Assembly: GCA_963788055.1 (NCBI GenBank)
Contig: CAWBFA010000002.1
Location: 806,001 to 870,000, forward strand
Reading direction: 5' to 3'
DNA from: JACCTU01 sp963788055
Lineage (GTDB): Bacteria > Actinomycetota > Thermoleophilia > Gaiellales > Gaiellaceae
Length of the DNA stretch: 64,000 bases
The translations under genes were made by a program, and so were the position numbers. Positions 18,407-27,340 of the stretch are shown in pieces; positions within the stretch are counted from its first letter, which is position 1; every line of letters begins with the position of its first letter. The notes beneath the pieces were generated by a model. That model searched no databases, was not told the origin of the DNA, and was given only the letters and a program-made list of their open reading frames with translations.

Positions 18407-19361
18407 TGACGACTTTTGCCCGGGCGTGTCTCGTTCCCAGGTACCGAAGAGCCTCGGGGACATCACCCAGCTCGTAGCGTCGGTCGACGACGGATTTCAC
18501 GTCTCCCGCCGCGAGACGCTCTCCCATGAACCCGAGGTCCTCTTTCGTGATCTTCGCGACGAAGAAGGTCACCGTTTGGCTCCGGCCGAGCGAGCCCAAG
18601 CGCGTCTTGACAATGTGCGAAAGCGGTCCGAGCCCTCGGTTCGACATCGGCGCTCCGACGACCACGGCGATCGCCTCGGGTGTCAGCACGCGTCTGAACT
18701 CAGAGAACGAGCGTGTCCCGGCGATGTCGAGCATCAGGTCGTGACGCTCGCCGCGCTGCGTGAAGTTCTCCTGCGCGTAGTCGACGACGCGGTCCGCCCC
18801 GAGCGAGCGGACCAGCTCCACGTTCCCCGTGCTGGTCACGGCGGTCACGTCCGCACCGAACGACTTTGCGAGCTGAACGGCGAAGGTGCCGACACCTCCG
18901 GCCGCGCCGTTGATCAGAACCTTCTGCCCCGGCTGGACCCGCCCGTGGTCGCGCAGCGCCTGCAGGGCGGTGACCGCGGCAATGGGGACGGCCGCAGCTT
19001 CATCGAACGAAACGTTCGCCGGCTTCGGGACGAGCCGCACTTCGCGGGCCGTCGCGTACTCGGCCCACGCGCCGACCGTCGTGCCGAACACCTCGTCGCC
19101 CGGTTGAAACTGCGTGACGTCTCTGCCGACGACTTCGACCCGCCCCGCCAGGTCGGTTCCAACTGCAGTGAGCTTGGGCTTGCGCAGCCCGCTCGACGGG
19201 CGAACGAACCACGGCCCCGCCACGCGGTACCAGTCGGCCGGATTGACGGAGGACGCGTGCACGCGGATCAGCACCTGGTCGTCCCCTGGGACCGGCTTGT
19301 CGACCTCGCGCAGCTCGGCGACTTCGGGCGGGCCGTACCGTTCGGCGACGATCGCTTTCAT
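18396..19361 (-). CDS. NADPH:quinone oxidoreductase-like zinc-free alcohol dehydrogenase
   Basis: A 321-residue medium-chain dehydrogenase of the quinone-oxidoreductase class: MKAIVAERYGPPEVAELRE start, GTDLAGRVEVVGRDVTQF, the NADPH-binding VLINGAAGGVGTFAVQLAK, and ending GKVV-like RAKVVITV. Structural-zinc cysteines are absent, as expected for this group. It is divergent from a TetR gene across a 97-bp region holding an inverted repeat. TetR plus quinone reductase is a common detoxification pair, so induction by an electrophile or quinone is likely. Confidence 0.9.
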   Translation of the reverse strand: MKAIVAERYGPPEVAELREVDKPVPGDDQVLIRVHASSVNPADWYRVAGPWFVRPSSGLRKPKLTAVGTDLAGRVEVVGRDVTQFQPGDEVFGTTVGAWAEYATAREVRLVPKPANVSFDEAAAVPIAAVTALQALRDHGRVQPGQKVLINGAAGGVGTFAVQLAKSFGADVTAVTSTGNVELVRSLGADRVVDYAQENFTQRGERHDLMLDIAGTRSFSEFRRVLTPEAIAVVVGAPMSNRGLGPLSHIVKTRLGSLGRSQTVTFFVAKITKEDLGFMGERLAAGDVKSVVDRRYELGDVPEALRYLGTRHARAKVVITV

Positions 19362-19388
19362 CGTGCCCTCTCGCTGCGCCTTACATAC

Positions 19389-19422
19389 GCCGTAAGCATA
19401 CGCTGTACGCTACGCTTACGGC
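19389..19422. promoter_or_regulatory. Candidate TetR operator between divergent genes
   Basis: GCCGTAAGC and GCTTACGGC form a 9-bp inverted repeat, 16 bp apart, centred at 19405. The spacer contains repeated TACGC units. It lies midway between the oxidoreductase and TetR start codons, where a TetR dimer pair would repress both. Confidence 0.6.
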
Positions 19423-19457
19423 GTCAGTCTGTCAAGTGCTCGGACTGAACTTCCTCC

Positions 19458-20126
19458 ATGGCCAGGCAAACCGACTCGGGCGCTGCGCCCCGTACCCCCT
19501 TGACCAAGGAGCGCGTGCTGCACGCCGCGATCGTCCTTGCCGATGCGGGCGGGATCGAGGCGCTCAGCATGCGCAGGCTCGCCAAGGAGCTCGGGGTCGA
19601 GGCGATGTCGCTGTACAACCACGTCGCCAACAAGGACGAGATCCTCGCCGGCATCAGCGACGTCGTCGCGGGCGAGATCGATCTCCCTTCCGACGAAGCG
19701 GACTGGAAGATCGCAATACGTCGGAGCGCGATCTCGGCCCGCGACGTCTTCCTGCGCCACCGCTGGGCCACCAGCCTCTGGATGGTCCGTCAGAGCGGCG
19801 GCCCTGCGCGGTTGCGCTACGCCGACTGGATTCTCAGAACGCTTCGGGAAGCCGGCTTCTCGAAGGATCTGATCTATCACGCGTTCCACATCCTGGAGAG
19901 CTACGTCCAGGGGTTCACGCTTCAGCAGCTGAACTTCCCGTACAAGGGGGAAGAGCTCGCCGGACTGGCCGCGAGCTTCCTCCAGCAACTCCCGGCAGAC
20001 GAGTATCCCGACTTCGTCGAGCACGTCATGCAGCACCTGGAGCCGCACGACGGTGACGAGGGCGGGTTCGAGCTGGGGCTCGATCTGATCCTGGACGGCC
20101 TCGAACGGGCCCGCGACCGCGGCTGA
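19458..20126 (+). CDS. TetR-family regulator (TetR_C all-alpha ligand domain)
   Basis: A 222-residue repressor. The HTH (ALSMRRLAKELGVEAMSLYNHV with ANKDEILAGISDVV) is the TetR/TetR_C form, and the C-terminal domain has the conserved SYVQGFTLQQLNF helix. It is divergent from the quinone oxidoreductase gene, with the shared inverted repeat upstream. It probably represses itself and the oxidoreductase until a small ligand binds. Confidence 0.92.
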   Translation: MARQTDSGAAPRTPLTKERVLHAAIVLADAGGIEALSMRRLAKELGVEAMSLYNHVANKDEILAGISDVVAGEIDLPSDEADWKIAIRRSAISARDVFLRHRWATSLWMVRQSGGPARLRYADWILRTLREAGFSKDLIYHAFHILESYVQGFTLQQLNFPYKGEELAGLAASFLQQLPADEYPDFVEHVMQHLEPHDGDEGGFELGLDLILDGLERARDRG

Positions 20127-20143
20127 TCGAGTCTGCCCAAGGT

Positions 20144-20299
20144 GGGCTTGGTGGAACGGGCCTCGTTGCCGGGGTGCGCTGGGTGGTGCGAGGCAAGGAC
20201 GCAGGGAGCGTTCGTATCCAGTGGATACGGGCGCGACTGAGGACGCCGCATCGCGCCGCCCAGCGCGGCCCGGCGGCTCGCGCCCGTTTCGCCAAGCCC
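20144..20299. ncRNA. Long imperfect inverted repeat filling a convergent intergenic region
   Basis: The left arm (20144-20220) and the reverse complement of the right arm (20222-20299) match over about 78 positions at roughly 70 percent. The perfect centre is CGTATCC-AGT-GGATACG (20213-20229) and the perfect outer ends are GGGCTTGG and CCAAGCCC. It fills the space between the TetR stop (20126) and the FtsH stop (20302). It could be a bidirectional terminator, a structured RNA or a repeat-family element. Neither strand shows a convincing ORF. Confidence 0.6.
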
Positions 20300-20301
20300 T
20301 C

Positions 20302-22278
20302 CTAGTCCCGTCCCCGGTCTCGAGCTGCCATCGCGCCTGAGCCGTCGCCCGCCGTCGTGACGTGCTGGACCCCGGCGGCTGCGTACGCATCTTCCTCGTC
20401 GAGAGTCTCGTGCTCGAGCAACGCGGCTGCGAGCGAATCGAGCTTGGCGCGGTTCTGCCGCAGCAACGTGACCACTTCCTGGTGCGCGACGTCGACGATG
20501 CGCCGCACCTCCTGGTCGACGAGTCGCTGCGTGGCCGGCGAGACCTCTGCGGCGCCGGACACGAACGGGCCGGCGCCGTCGCGCGGGATCACCTCGAGCG
20601 GGCCGGTCGCCGGGCTCATACCCCAGCGGCCGACCATCCGGCGTGCAATCTCCGTGAGCTGCTGGATGTCCGACTCCGCTCCGGTGCTCGTCTCGCCGAA
20701 CACGACTTCCTCCGCGGCACGGCCGGCGAGTGCGACGCTGATCCTCGCGCGGACCTCGTGCTCGAGGTAGTTGAAGCGGTCGCTCTCCGGCGCCGCGAAC
20801 GTGACGCCGAGCGCCATCCCGCGCGGGATGATCGAGACCTTGCGCACCGGATCGGCGCCTTCGGTGAGCATGCCGACGATCGCGTGGCCGCCCTCGTGGT
20901 AGGCGGTGCGCCGCCGGTCTTCGGCGTTCATCATCACCCGGCGTTCGGCGCCGAGCACGATCCGCTCGAGCGAGTCGCTGAAGTCGGACTCGTCGACGAA
21001 CTCGTGACTCCGTCGTGCCGCCAGCAGCGCAGCCTCGTTGGCGAGATTCGCGAGATCCGCCCCGACCATGCCGGGCGTCGTCGCCGCGATCCTGCCGAGG
21101 TCGACGGCGGGCGCGAGCGGGATTCCACGCGTGTGCACCCTGAGGATGGCCTCGCGCCCGGCGCGGTCGGGCGCCTGCACCGCGACCCTCCGGTCGAAAC
21201 GGCCGGGTCGTAGGAGCGCCGCATCGAGAACGTCGGGCCGATTGGTCGCGCCGATGACGATCACGCTGCTCGACGTGTCGAAGCCGTCCATCTCGGTCAG
21301 GATCTGGTTCAGCGTCTGCTCCCGTTCGTCGTTCCCGCCGCTGAAGCCGGCTACGCCCGACGTGCGTGACCGGCCGATCGCGTCGAGCTCGTCGATGAAC
21401 ACGATCGCCGGCGCGGCCGCCTTTGCCTGCGCGAACAGGTCGCGCACGCGCGAAGCACCGACGCCGACGATCGCCTCGACGAACTCGGAAGCGGCCAGCG
21501 AGAAGAACGGAACATTCGCCTCTCCCGCAACCGCCCGTGCGAGCAGCGTCTTCCCGGTGCCCGGCGCCCCGGAGAGCAGCACGCCGTGCGGGATCCGACC
21601 TCCGAGCTTCCGATACTTCTCCGGCTTGCGCAGGAAGTCGACGACCTCTGTCAGCTCCGCCTTCACCTCGTCGATGCCCGCGACGTCCGCGAACGTGACG
21701 GGGTCGCCGGTGGGTTGGTACCGGCGTGCGCGAGAGCGGCCGAACGATCCGAGGATGTTCTGCACGTTTCCGGCGCGCCGGAAGAGCCAGAACAACAGGA
21801 GGAGGAAGAGGATCGTGGGACCGAAACCGAGCAGGAGGCTCTGCCACCACGGCAACCCGGTGTCCAGCGGTTGGGCGTTCACGACCACGCCTTTCTGCTG
21901 GAGCAGGCGCGACAGGGCAACCTCGTCGGCAAACGCGGGAATCTCCGTCTGGAAGCGCGTGGTCGGCTTCGACCCCGCGTACGGCAGCGCCTGGGTGAAC
22001 GTGCCCTGGATCGCTGTCCCTTTCGACGTGATCTCCTTGACGTGGCTCGCTCGCACCTGCTCCAAGAAGAACGGGCTGTAGGGAACGCGGACGCGGGACG
22101 CCGGCTGGGTCGCCCGCGACCCGAGATAGAAGTTGAAGACGAGCAGCGCGAGGAAGACGAGGATCCAGCCGGGGCCCGGAAGAAACCGGGAGAGCCGCGA
22201 AGGCGTCTGCGGGGGTCCGCCCGGAGTTGGCGGCGGCGCGCTTGCGTTCTTCTGCAGATCCTCGCGCGGCGTCGTCAA
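20302..22278 (-). CDS. ftsH: FtsH-type AAA+ membrane zinc metalloprotease (variant)
   Basis: A 658-residue membrane protease. It has membrane helices at about 38-54 and 145-166 with a roughly 85-residue outer loop, Walker A GAPGTGKT at 237-244, Walker B IVFIDE at 292-297, the second region of homology ATNRPDVLDAALLRPGRFDR, and the zinc site HEGGH at 461-465 with a later Asp ligand in GAESDIQQL. The canonical pore loop FVEMFVG reads FVEAIVG (266-272), so the substrate-gripping Phe is Ile. This suggests an accessory paralogue rather than the housekeeping FtsH. A small Cys-pair protein gene lies 16 bp upstream. Confidence 0.92.
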   Translation of the reverse strand: MTTPREDLQKNASAPPPTPGGPPQTPSRLSRFLPGPGWILVFLALLVFNFYLGSRATQPASRVRVPYSPFFLEQVRASHVKEITSKGTAIQGTFTQALPYAGSKPTTRFQTEIPAFADEVALSRLLQQKGVVVNAQPLDTGLPWWQSLLLGFGPTILFLLLLFWLFRRAGNVQNILGSFGRSRARRYQPTGDPVTFADVAGIDEVKAELTEVVDFLRKPEKYRKLGGRIPHGVLLSGAPGTGKTLLARAVAGEANVPFFSLAASEFVEAIVGVGASRVRDLFAQAKAAAPAIVFIDELDAIGRSRTSGVAGFSGGNDEREQTLNQILTEMDGFDTSSSVIVIGATNRPDVLDAALLRPGRFDRRVAVQAPDRAGREAILRVHTRGIPLAPAVDLGRIAATTPGMVGADLANLANEAALLAARRSHEFVDESDFSDSLERIVLGAERRVMMNAEDRRRTAYHEGGHAIVGMLTEGADPVRKVSIIPRGMALGVTFAAPESDRFNYLEHEVRARISVALAGRAAEEVVFGETSTGAESDIQQLTEIARRMVGRWGMSPATGPLEVIPRDGAGPFVSGAAEVSPATQRLVDQEVRRIVDVAHQEVVTLLRQNRAKLDSLAAALLEHETLDEEDAYAAAGVQHVTTAGDGSGAMAARDRGRD

Positions 22279-22294
22279 CGTGGTCGCAGACCGC

Positions 22295-22552
22295 TCATGC
22301 GGCGAAGGGCTCGCTCACCCTCGCCCTTCGGTTGGAGATCGATTCGGCGCAGAAGTCGCAGACTCCGGGGCGCAGTCGCGGTGGAGCCTCGAGCTCGTAG
22401 GAGAGCGTGTCCCTGATGACGAGCTCCGCCTCGACCCACTCCGAACCGCGGAGCACGCGCAGGCAGATCGAGCAGGCGGTCAACTCGGTTCGTGAGTCCG
22501 TCTGCCGCGGCGTGCGGCGAAAGCTGAGGAGCTGGACAGCATCCGCGTCCAT
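22295..22552 (-). CDS. Small Cys-pair (zinc-ribbon-like) protein upstream of ftsH
   Basis: An 85-residue protein with two Cys pairs, ACSICLRVL near residue 27 and VCDFCAESI near 64, spaced as in small zinc ribbons. It is preceded by AAAGGA and ends 16 bp before the ftsH start, so the two are probably co-transcribed. I do not recognise the family. The recurrent upstream element (copy a) lies about 60-110 bp before its start. Confidence 0.6.
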   Translation of the reverse strand: MDADAVQLLSFRRTPRQTDSRTELTACSICLRVLRGSEWVEAELVIRDTLSYELEAPPRLRPGVCDFCAESISNRRARVSEPFAA

Positions 22553-22612
22553 TGCAAGTCCTTTCTAGCCGATTGACGTTGAGCCCGGTGAGCATCTCGC
22601 CTCGGCGGCCCC

Positions 22613-22662
22613 GCGTCTTCACGGCCAGCGACCATTCATCGCCCCCAGAGACGGGAAATCGA
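22613..22662 (-). promoter_or_regulatory. Recurrent upstream element, copy a
   Basis: On the minus strand this reads GGGGGCGATGAATGGTCGCT followed by GGCCGTGAAGACGC. Close relatives occur at 24955, 26214, 27240, 30142 and 34726. The CGCTGG core ends about 73 nt before the ATG at 22552. Confidence 0.5.
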
Positions 22663-22763
22663 GGTAGGTGCTGGCAGGAAGTTGCGCAGGCAGAGTCGGC
22701 CTGCCACGACGAGCGCGGCCCGTCTCCTGTGCCGCGCTCGTCGTCACCATCATCGCCACAAGT

Positions 22764-24885
22764 TCACTTGACCGTCAGCACACCCTTCATCCCGGCCTCG
22801 GCGTGGCCGGGAATCGTGCAGAGGTACGGGTACTTGCCGGGCTTCGTGAAAGTGACCTTCAGCGTCGCCGTGTCGCCGGGCGTGACGTTGGGGGTCTGCT
22901 TTCCGTTGATGCTCAGATTGTGGGGGATGCCGCCGTGTTCTTCACCTTGAACGTGACTGTGCCCATGCTCACGGTCTGCGTGGAGAACGTGAACTGAACT
23001 CGGTATGCCACGTTCACCGTCGACGTGTTGCAGGGGCTTTGGTCCGCGGCGATTTCTGTTCGCCGGCATGCTGACTGGCGCCGGTGGACGAGCCCGAGCT
23101 TGGCAGGGCCGAGCTTGCCGTGGAGCCCGAGCAGCCAGAGGTCGTCGCCGTGCGGGCTGCCGGCGAGTGCGCTGCCGGCGGCGTAGAAGGCGACGACCTG
23201 CTTGCCGTCGAGCGAGAAGACGCTCGCGGTGTTGTTCGCCGGCACCGAGCTGGAAGCTCCAAAGGAGGTTGCCGTTCGTGGCGTTGTAGGCCTGCAGGTG
23301 CCCGTCGTTGCGGCCGACGAAGACGAGATTGCCGGCGGTGGTGGTGGACCCGCTGTAGCACGAGTCGGTGAAGTGCTTCTGCCAGGCGATCCGGTTGGTC
23401 GACGCGTCGATCGCGGTGAAGGTGCCGTAGGGCGTCGCCTGCGGCGCGATAGCGCTGCCGAAGAAGGTCTTGCCGGTCTTGTAGACGGCAGTCTTACCGC
23501 CGGAGAAGAGCTGCGCCTGCTGCAGCGCGCACACGTAGAGGTAGCCGATCTCGGGTTGAAGAGCTCATCGGAAACCAGTTGGTGCCTCCGAGCGAGCTGG
23601 GCGTCGAGACGGAGGAGCCGCCGGGAGTGAACGGGGTGAAGATGCGGCCTTCGTTCGTGAGTCGGGTTCCCTTGGGCAGCGTTTTTGCGAAGGTGCGGAA
23701 GGCGCCGGGCTGAACTGACTGCGCGACGAAGGCGTCACCGCGGGGATAGGGCTGCGTCGAGAGGTCTTCATGGAAGGTGCTGAGGCACCGGACGCTCGTC
23801 GATCCCGATCAGGGGCTTGCCGGTCGCGCGGTCGAGGATGTAGACGAAACCGGTCTTGCTGGCCTGGGCGATTGCATGGCGCTGGTGACCGCCGACCGAG
23901 ACAGTGAAGAGGACGACCGGGCTGGTGGCGTCGTAGTCCCAGATGTCGTGGTGGACTGCTGGAAGTGCCAGCGGTACGTGCCCGTCGTCGCGTCGATCGC
24001 AAGGATCGACGAGGTGAAGAGGTTGTCGCCGGGGCGCGCTGCGCCGTTGAAATGAGGCGCCGCGTTGCCGGTGGAGAAATAGAGCAGCCCGAGCTTCGGG
24101 TCGACGGAGGGGGTCTGCCAGACCGGTGCACCGCCGTGCTTCCAGGAGTCGCTGGTCGACGGCCAGGTGTCGTGGCCGACCTAGCCGGGGCCGGGAATCG
24201 TGTAGAAGCGCCAGTCCTCTTTGCCCGTCTTGGCGTCGAACGCCGTGAGGCGACCGCGGATCCCGAACTCGCCGCCTGAGAGTGCCGAGTAGAGCGTCCG
24301 TTGTAGTAGAGCGGCGCGTTCGTGATCGTGAAGCCCTCCTGCAAGCGAGCGAGTTGCGTCGTCCACGCGACCTTGACCGTCTTCTGGTCGAGGGCGACGA
24401 GCTTGCCGTGGAGCTGGCCGAGGTAGACGTGCCCGTCACCGAGCGCGACGCCGCGATTTGTCCAACCGCAGCAAATCGTGTTGATCTTCTGATCAGATGC
24501 GCGCGGTACGACCATTTCGTGGCGCCGGTGTGGGCGTCGATCGCGAACACGTCGTCGGCGCCGGTGAGACGTAGATGACGTTCTTGTAGACGATCGGCTG
24601 AGCTTCGCCGGAGTACTTACCCGCGATGCCGAGCGCAGATGGACGTGCCAGAGGCCTTTGAGCTGCGCGACGTTCCCGTATTGATCTGAGTGAGCGGCGA
24701 GTAGCGCTGGTTCGAGATCGAGCCGCCGTTCGTGATCCAGTTCGTCGTCGGTTGAGCCGCGAGCTCGCTCGAGGAGAACGCCGGAGCAACACCTGCGTCG
24801 TTGCCGGCACCGCCGCAGCCTGCGGCGAGGACGAGGACAGTGGCGACGAGCAGAGCCTTGACTGCAGTGTTGCGAGACGTTTCAT
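22764..24885 (-). pseudogene. PQQ-dependent dehydrogenase-like lipoprotein with cupredoxin tail, heavily frameshifted
   Basis: The pieces rebuild a quinoprotein of about 700 residues. They are a lipoprotein signal (LVLAAGCGG), ISNQRYSPLTQINTG, propeller repeats such as LGDGHVYLGQLHGKLVALD and GRLTAFDAKTGKEDWRFYT, then FSTGNAAPHFNGAARPGDN, HHDIWDYDATSPVVLFTV and IAWQKHFTDSCYSGSTTT, and a C-terminal type-1 copper domain with ligands in HNLSIN and YLCTIPGHAEAGM. At least eight frame changes and an in-frame TAG (24181-24183) interrupt it. The homologous enzymes oxidise alcohols and pass electrons to cytochrome or copper; here the fused cupredoxin would be the acceptor. Upstream element copy f precedes it. 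Confidence 0.82.
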
Positions 24886-24954
24886 CGAACGAACCTCTCC
24901 TTTCGCATGCGTCGTTGCGTGAAGAGAACAGCGTTGCGGCGCAACCCGTACTGG

Positions 24955-25002
24955 GCATCGACGCCAGCGGCCGTCGTGCCCGTTGCTGGCGGTAGTCCTG
25001 AG
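24955..25002 (-). promoter_or_regulatory. Recurrent upstream element, copy f (weaker)
   Basis: The minus strand contains GACGGCCGCTGGCGTCGATGC, matching the core of the other copies, about 80 nt before the quinoprotein ATG. It is less similar than copies a-c in its 5' half. Confidence 0.35.
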
Positions 25003-25037
25003 ATTCCTGCTGACGGGTAGCGGATTGGGCGCTGGCC

Positions 25038-25279
25038 GTGAAGACATGCGAGGCGCTGGACGCGATCGTTGTCCGCGTGCAAGACGATCGACACGAAGAC
25101 TTCGCTCGTCAGCCGATCCTGCAACAGCAGAAGCGAAAAGCGTTCAGGCGGTTCGTGGACGCCGTGGTCGCCCTCTCGGACGATCCGAAGCAGACGAACG
25201 TCGAGCGCTACTCGAGGCGAGCAGAGCGCTGGAGGAGTCGCGGGCGTTCGCGACCGCCCGCGCGCACTCCTGGTCCTGA
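25038..25279 (+). CDS. Small hypothetical protein, one frameshift
   Basis: A GTG-started frame reads ALDAIVVRVQDDRHEDFARQ and then RFVDAVVALSDDPKQTNVER with strongly GC-rich third positions. After a shift near 25210 it continues YLEASRALEESRAFATARA to a stop at 25279, about 80 helical residues. No family was recognised. It is divergent from the quinoprotein gene and convergent with the Ohr gene. Confidence 0.45.
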
Positions 25280-25293
25280 GTCGGCTCAGGCCG

Positions 25294-25737
25294 CTAGGCG
25301 CTCGAGGGCCGTGCGCAGACGGTGAGCGTGACCTCGATGTTGCAGCGAGTGGCCCGCGAGTACGGGCAGGTCTCATGTGCAAGGCGCATCAGTTAGAAAG
25401 CCTCGGCGCAGTAGATATGAGGAGCGTAGAGGTAGAGCGCGGCAACGAGACACAGGCCCCCGCTCTTCAGCGGCCAGATGCGGACACGGGCAGTGATCCG
25501 CGTGCAGCTCAGGTAGAGGTTGCGCGCGCAGGCGAATCGCAGCAGCGAGGACTGGAAGCAGGCGGCATAGCAGGTGGCGAAGAGCTGCTAGGGGTTGGTC
25601 TCAGGGCGCGCGAGGGCCGCGCAGCTCGCTCGGCACGTAGAAGTGGACCTCCAGCGGGCCGTCGCTGTTCGGCCATGACCTTCGCGACCCGCGGTCACGG
25701 TAGCCTCGGCGGTGTAGAGGAGCTCAGGTTCATTCAT
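25294..25737 (-). pseudogene. Organic hydroperoxide resistance protein (Ohr/OsmC family), frameshifted
   Basis: A 140-150-residue Ohr/OsmC protein can be rebuilt from three frames: MNEPELLYTAEATVTAGREG at the start, a middle with the SELRGP and CRLL-like peroxidatic-Cys region, and the typical end AHETCPYSRATRCNIEVTLT with the resolving cysteine in CPYS. At least four shifts occur between 25400 and 25690. Ohr proteins reduce organic peroxides using thiols. The gene lies just downstream of the cupredoxin gene on the same strand (33 bp), so a redox-stress operon is likely. Confidence 0.75.
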
Positions 25738-25769
25738 CGTGACTCTCCTTTCGGATCGGGTGCGATCGA

Positions 25770-26150
25770 TCAGCGGACAGTGAACGTGCCCTTCATGCCG
25801 GCGGCGGCATGTCCCGGCACGGTGCAGAGGTACGGGAACGTGCCCTTCCTCTTGAACGTGACGACGAGCCGCGCGGTCTTGCCCGGTCGGATGAGCGGTG
25901 TTCGCTTGCCGTTGATCTTGAAGTCGTGCTGGACATGGCCAGCGTTCTTGAAGGTGAACGTGACGGTGCCGGGCTTCGTGATCGACTTCTTCGACAGCTT
26001 GAAGAAGAATTCGCCACCCGAGACCTGGATCGTGGTCGCGGACGCGGTCGTGTTGCGCTGAGCACGCGTCGAGGCCGTCTGCACGAGCGCGAGTCCTGCG
26101 ATTGCGACGGCGGCGAGAGTGAAGATCGAGCGGATGGCCTGCTGCCTCAT
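25770..26150 (-). CDS. Secreted cupredoxin (plastocyanin-like type-1 copper protein)
   Basis: An intact 126-residue protein: signal peptide (IRSIFTLAAVAIAGLALVQT, about 7-30), then a single cupredoxin domain with the copper ligands His in VQHDFKIN and Cys, His and Met in YLCTVPGHAAAGMKG. It closely resembles the cupredoxin tail of the quinoprotein 1 kb away, so one may derive from the other. It should carry electrons outside the cell, possibly from the quinoprotein. Upstream element copy b lies about 80 nt before its ATG. Confidence 0.9.
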   Translation of the reverse strand: MRQQAIRSIFTLAAVAIAGLALVQTASTRAQRNTTASATTIQVSGGEFFFKLSKKSITKPGTVTFTFKNAGHVQHDFKINGKRTPLIRPGKTARLVVTFKRKGTFPYLCTVPGHAAAGMKGTFTVR

Positions 26151-26213
26151 TCCAAGACCTCCTGGTCCGTTTCGAGGTTCTGACTGTGCGCAGCAACCAT
26201 TGCGGCGCGGCGC

Positions 26214-26268
26214 GCGCGTGTCCTCACGGCAAGCGTCCAATCGCGCCCCCAACCGCCCCGAATCTCGA
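26214..26268 (-). promoter_or_regulatory. Recurrent upstream element, copy b
   Basis: The minus strand reads GGGGGCGCGATTGGACGCTT and GCCGTGAGGACACGCG, aligned with copy a along about 50 nt including an upstream TCGAGATT block. The divergent NarL-type regulator begins about 70 bp to the right. Confidence 0.5.
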
Positions 26269-26335
26269 TTACCTGCTATCCGGGACGCCCGACGGTGCTC
26301 CATAATCGTCGGTGTGACGGCGAGCGCGTACGCGA

Positions 26336-26968
26336 GTGGTGCTGGCCGAGGACGACGTCCTTCTGCGCGAGGGTCTGGCCGGCTTGCTCGAGCGTTCCGG
26401 CTTCGAGGTGGTGGGCCAGTGCAGCGACGCCTCCGAGCTGATCGCGCTCGTTCGCGAGCACCGACCCGACCTCGCGATCGTCGACATCCGGATGCCCCCA
26501 CCACACGACCGAAGGTCTCGACGCCGCGCGCATGATCCGTGAGGAGCTGCCGGACATCGCGATCCTCGTTCTCTCCGCGCACGTCGAGGTCGAGCAGGCG
26601 ACGGACCTGCTCGCGAGCGGCGAGCGCAGCGGCTATCTGCTGAAGAGTCGCGTGACGGACATGGACGAATTCATCGAGACGTCGAACGGATCGTCAGAGG
26701 AGGATCGGTGGTCGATCCCGCGCTCGTCAGGAGCTCGTCGCCGCGCGCCGCGTCGAAGACCCGCTCGACGTCCTCTCGCCGCGCGAGCGCGAGGTGCTCT
26801 CGCTCATGGCCGAGGGCCGCTCGAACGCCGGCATCGCCATCAGCTCTGGATCACCGAGGGGACGGTCGAGAAGCACGTGCACAGCATCCTCACGAAGCTG
26901 CGTTTGCCGGCGACGGAGGACGATCAGCGCCGCGTGCTCGCCGTGATCACGTTTCTCGACGCCGGTAG
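26336..26968 (+). CDS. NarL/LuxR-family response regulator, two or three frameshifts
   Basis: About 215 residues once joined: receiver domain VVLAEDDVLLREGLAGLLE with the phosphoacceptor Asp in LAIVDIRMPP, IAILVLSAHVEVEQATDLL and the lysine in GYLLKSRV, then a LuxR helix-turn-helix (LSPREREVLSLMAEGRSN, GTVEKHVHSILTKLRL) and the end RRVLAVITFLD. Shifts lie near 26505, 26690 and 26850. The CHASE3-GAF kinase 1.4 kb downstream is its probable partner. The cupredoxin gene is divergent across element b, so it is a likely target. Confidence 0.82.
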
Positions 26969-26979
26969 CGTGAAAGCGT

Positions 26980-27180
26980 CTACCGGACGATCTCGACCGC
27001 AAGCAGCGGCGGGCATCCGCGCTCGACGAGCCCGGCGACGTCGTGCCAGTCGACGAGCGGCGCGAACGTGAACGCGAGCGGCCACGTCAGGCCGAGCTGC
27101 CGCAGCTGATCGGCTTGCCATTCGTGGACGAGCTGCCGTTCCCCGCGGCCGTCCTGCTCGATTTGGGTCAAATCCTGCAT
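26980..27180 (-). CDS. Small hypothetical protein (66 aa)
   Basis: An intact 66-residue frame (MQDLTQIEQDGRGERQLVHE to LAVEIVR) preceded by GGAGCGAGCG close to the ATG and by upstream element copy e about 70 nt away. It contains WPLAFTFAPLVDWHDVAGLV, a pattern that looks like folded protein, but I recognise no family. It ends 12 bp from the convergent response-regulator stop. Confidence 0.5.
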   Translation of the reverse strand: MQDLTQIEQDGRGERQLVHEWQADQLRQLGLTWPLAFTFAPLVDWHDVAGLVERGCPPLLAVEIVR

Positions 27181-27239
27181 CGCTCGCTCCTTCACCGGAT
27201 CGCTTGTCTGCGTGAAGGATCGGCGCCAGGCCGCTCCCT

Positions 27240-27290
27240 GTCTTCGAGGCAGACCGCCATCTTCGCCCCCTGTTTGTGTGCCATTCGTGA
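27240..27290 (-). promoter_or_regulatory. Recurrent upstream element, copy e
   Basis: The minus strand reads GGGGGCGAAGATGGCGGTCT and GCCTCGAAGACAGG, sharing the GGGGGCGA-ATGG and GAAGAC blocks with copy a. On the other side a receiver-domain gene begins about 50 bp away. Confidence 0.45.
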
Positions 27291-27340
27291 TTAGGGCTAG
27301 CTGCAATGCGGTCGGAGCGGTTCCCCTGCCATGCTTTTGG

